Positions 4,869-5,274 of a DNA stretch of 5,274 nucleotides are shown one piece after another. Location of the stretch: assembly GCA_044867525.1 (NCBI GenBank), contig JBIOVB010000049.1, positions 1-5,274 on the forward strand, in the 5' to 3' direction. The translations under genes were made by a program, and so were the position numbers. Every line of letters begins with the position of its first letter. Position 1 is the first letter of the stretch. Origin of the DNA: JALYNX01 sp044867525. GTDB lineage: Bacteria; Actinomycetota; Acidimicrobiia; Spongiisociales; ZC4RG35. Under the pieces are notes generated by a model. The model did not search any database. It was not told the origin of the DNA and saw only the letters and a list, made by a program, of their open reading frames with translations.

Positions 4869-5122
4869 GCGGACGAGCCTCCAACCGGGAGAAGTCACCC
4901 GAGGTGAGATCCGGCCGGGTGCCCGCACCGATAGAGCTGGAGAATCAGCGAGCACTGTAGCCATCGGGCTCCATGGCCCACCAGGTGTAGCCGCGTTCGA
5001 TCCCAGATCGCCAGGGCATGGTCGAGACACCAGAAACCCGTCCCCGGTGCCACCGGTGTACCCGGTTTCGGTGACGCCCTGGCTCTGACATGTTGGGAGA
5101 TGCTGAGCCGAGAGGAGGCCGT

Positions 5123-5274
5123 GTGAAGACGAAAGTCGTGCAGAATCAAACAAAACCCCAGCCACCGGACCGAAACGCACAGCAACCGGTCATTCGCGCG
5201 GTCGGGCTGTCCAAGAGCTTCGGGCACGTCAACGCCCTTCAGGGCATCGACTTGACCGTGCCCACGAACTCGAT
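5123..5274 (+). CDS. ABC transporter ATP-binding protein (5' end only)
   Basis: Fifty codons are visible. A polar, Gln/Pro-rich leader of about 22 residues is followed by the start of an ABC ATPase domain: VIRAVGLSKSFGHVNALQGI (23-42) and DLTVPTNS (43-50). The pattern of an aromatic in SFG (the A-loop position), then NALQGIDLTV, is the segment that directly precedes the Walker A loop, which lies just outside the window. Its form resembles the ATPases of drug- or lipid-export systems of the DrrA type, but export versus import cannot be decided here. GTG at 5123 is chosen from AGGAGG (5113-5118) four bases upstream; GTG at 5121 meets a stop at once. It diverges from the NTF2-like gene. If a permease follows, PadR-type control from the nearby regulator would be possible. 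Confidence 0.85.
   Translation, partial: MKTKVVQNQTKPQPPDRNAQQPVIRAVGLSKSFGHVNALQGIDLTVPTNS

Noticed and set aside
4869..5180. 104-residue N-terminal extension of the NTF2-like protein
   Set aside because: The extension is low-complexity, unlike the domain, and overlaps the start and ribosome binding site of the divergent ABC gene; ATG at 4868 has its own GGAGG.

Overview
The window looks like a chromosomal segment of a high-GC actinobacterium. The supporting signs are GC-rich codon use, several GTG starts, strong AGGAGG ribosome binding sites, tightly packed genes, and a PadR regulator with a Gly-rich N-terminus. I cannot name the genus. No mobile element, CRISPR array, tRNA or rRNA was seen.

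Region 1 (1-1910, minus strand) is a sulfur amino-acid operon with an unusually elaborate leader. A candidate promoter (1789-1817) is followed by an S-box (SAM-I clan) riboswitch (1692-1770). Next comes a sequence that can mask a ribosome binding site (1623-1683). That binding site does not serve the first enzyme gene: it serves a 30-codon leader peptide (1527-1619) carrying Cys-Met-Cys-Cys. A large nested hairpin (1505-1564) overlaps the end of the leader ORF and ends about 60 bases before osmC. Then follow osmC (932-1444), a 15/16-bp intergenic hairpin (871-918), and metX (homoserine O-acetyltransferase, running off the left edge). Read together, the leader appears able to sense SAM through the aptamer and charged Cys/Met tRNA through the leader peptide before an OsmC protein and MetX are made. 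This is the most interesting item here.

Region 2 (1911-3112) has a small predicted lipoprotein gene on the plus strand. It abuts, with no gap, a convergent Xre-type helix-turn-helix frame that lacks a standard start codon and overlaps the end of padR at CTGA. padR has a clear start. A perfect 16-bp palindrome with repeated TATCG half-sites lies in the padR/VOC divergent spacer and is the likely PadR operator.

Region 3 (3242-5274) has a VOC (glyoxalase-like) gene that overlaps by 11 bases the end of a convergent isochorismatase-like cysteine hydrolase. Upstream of the hydrolase on the same strand is an NTF2/SnoaL-like protein gene. Divergent from that, and running off the right edge, is the start of an ABC transporter ATPase.
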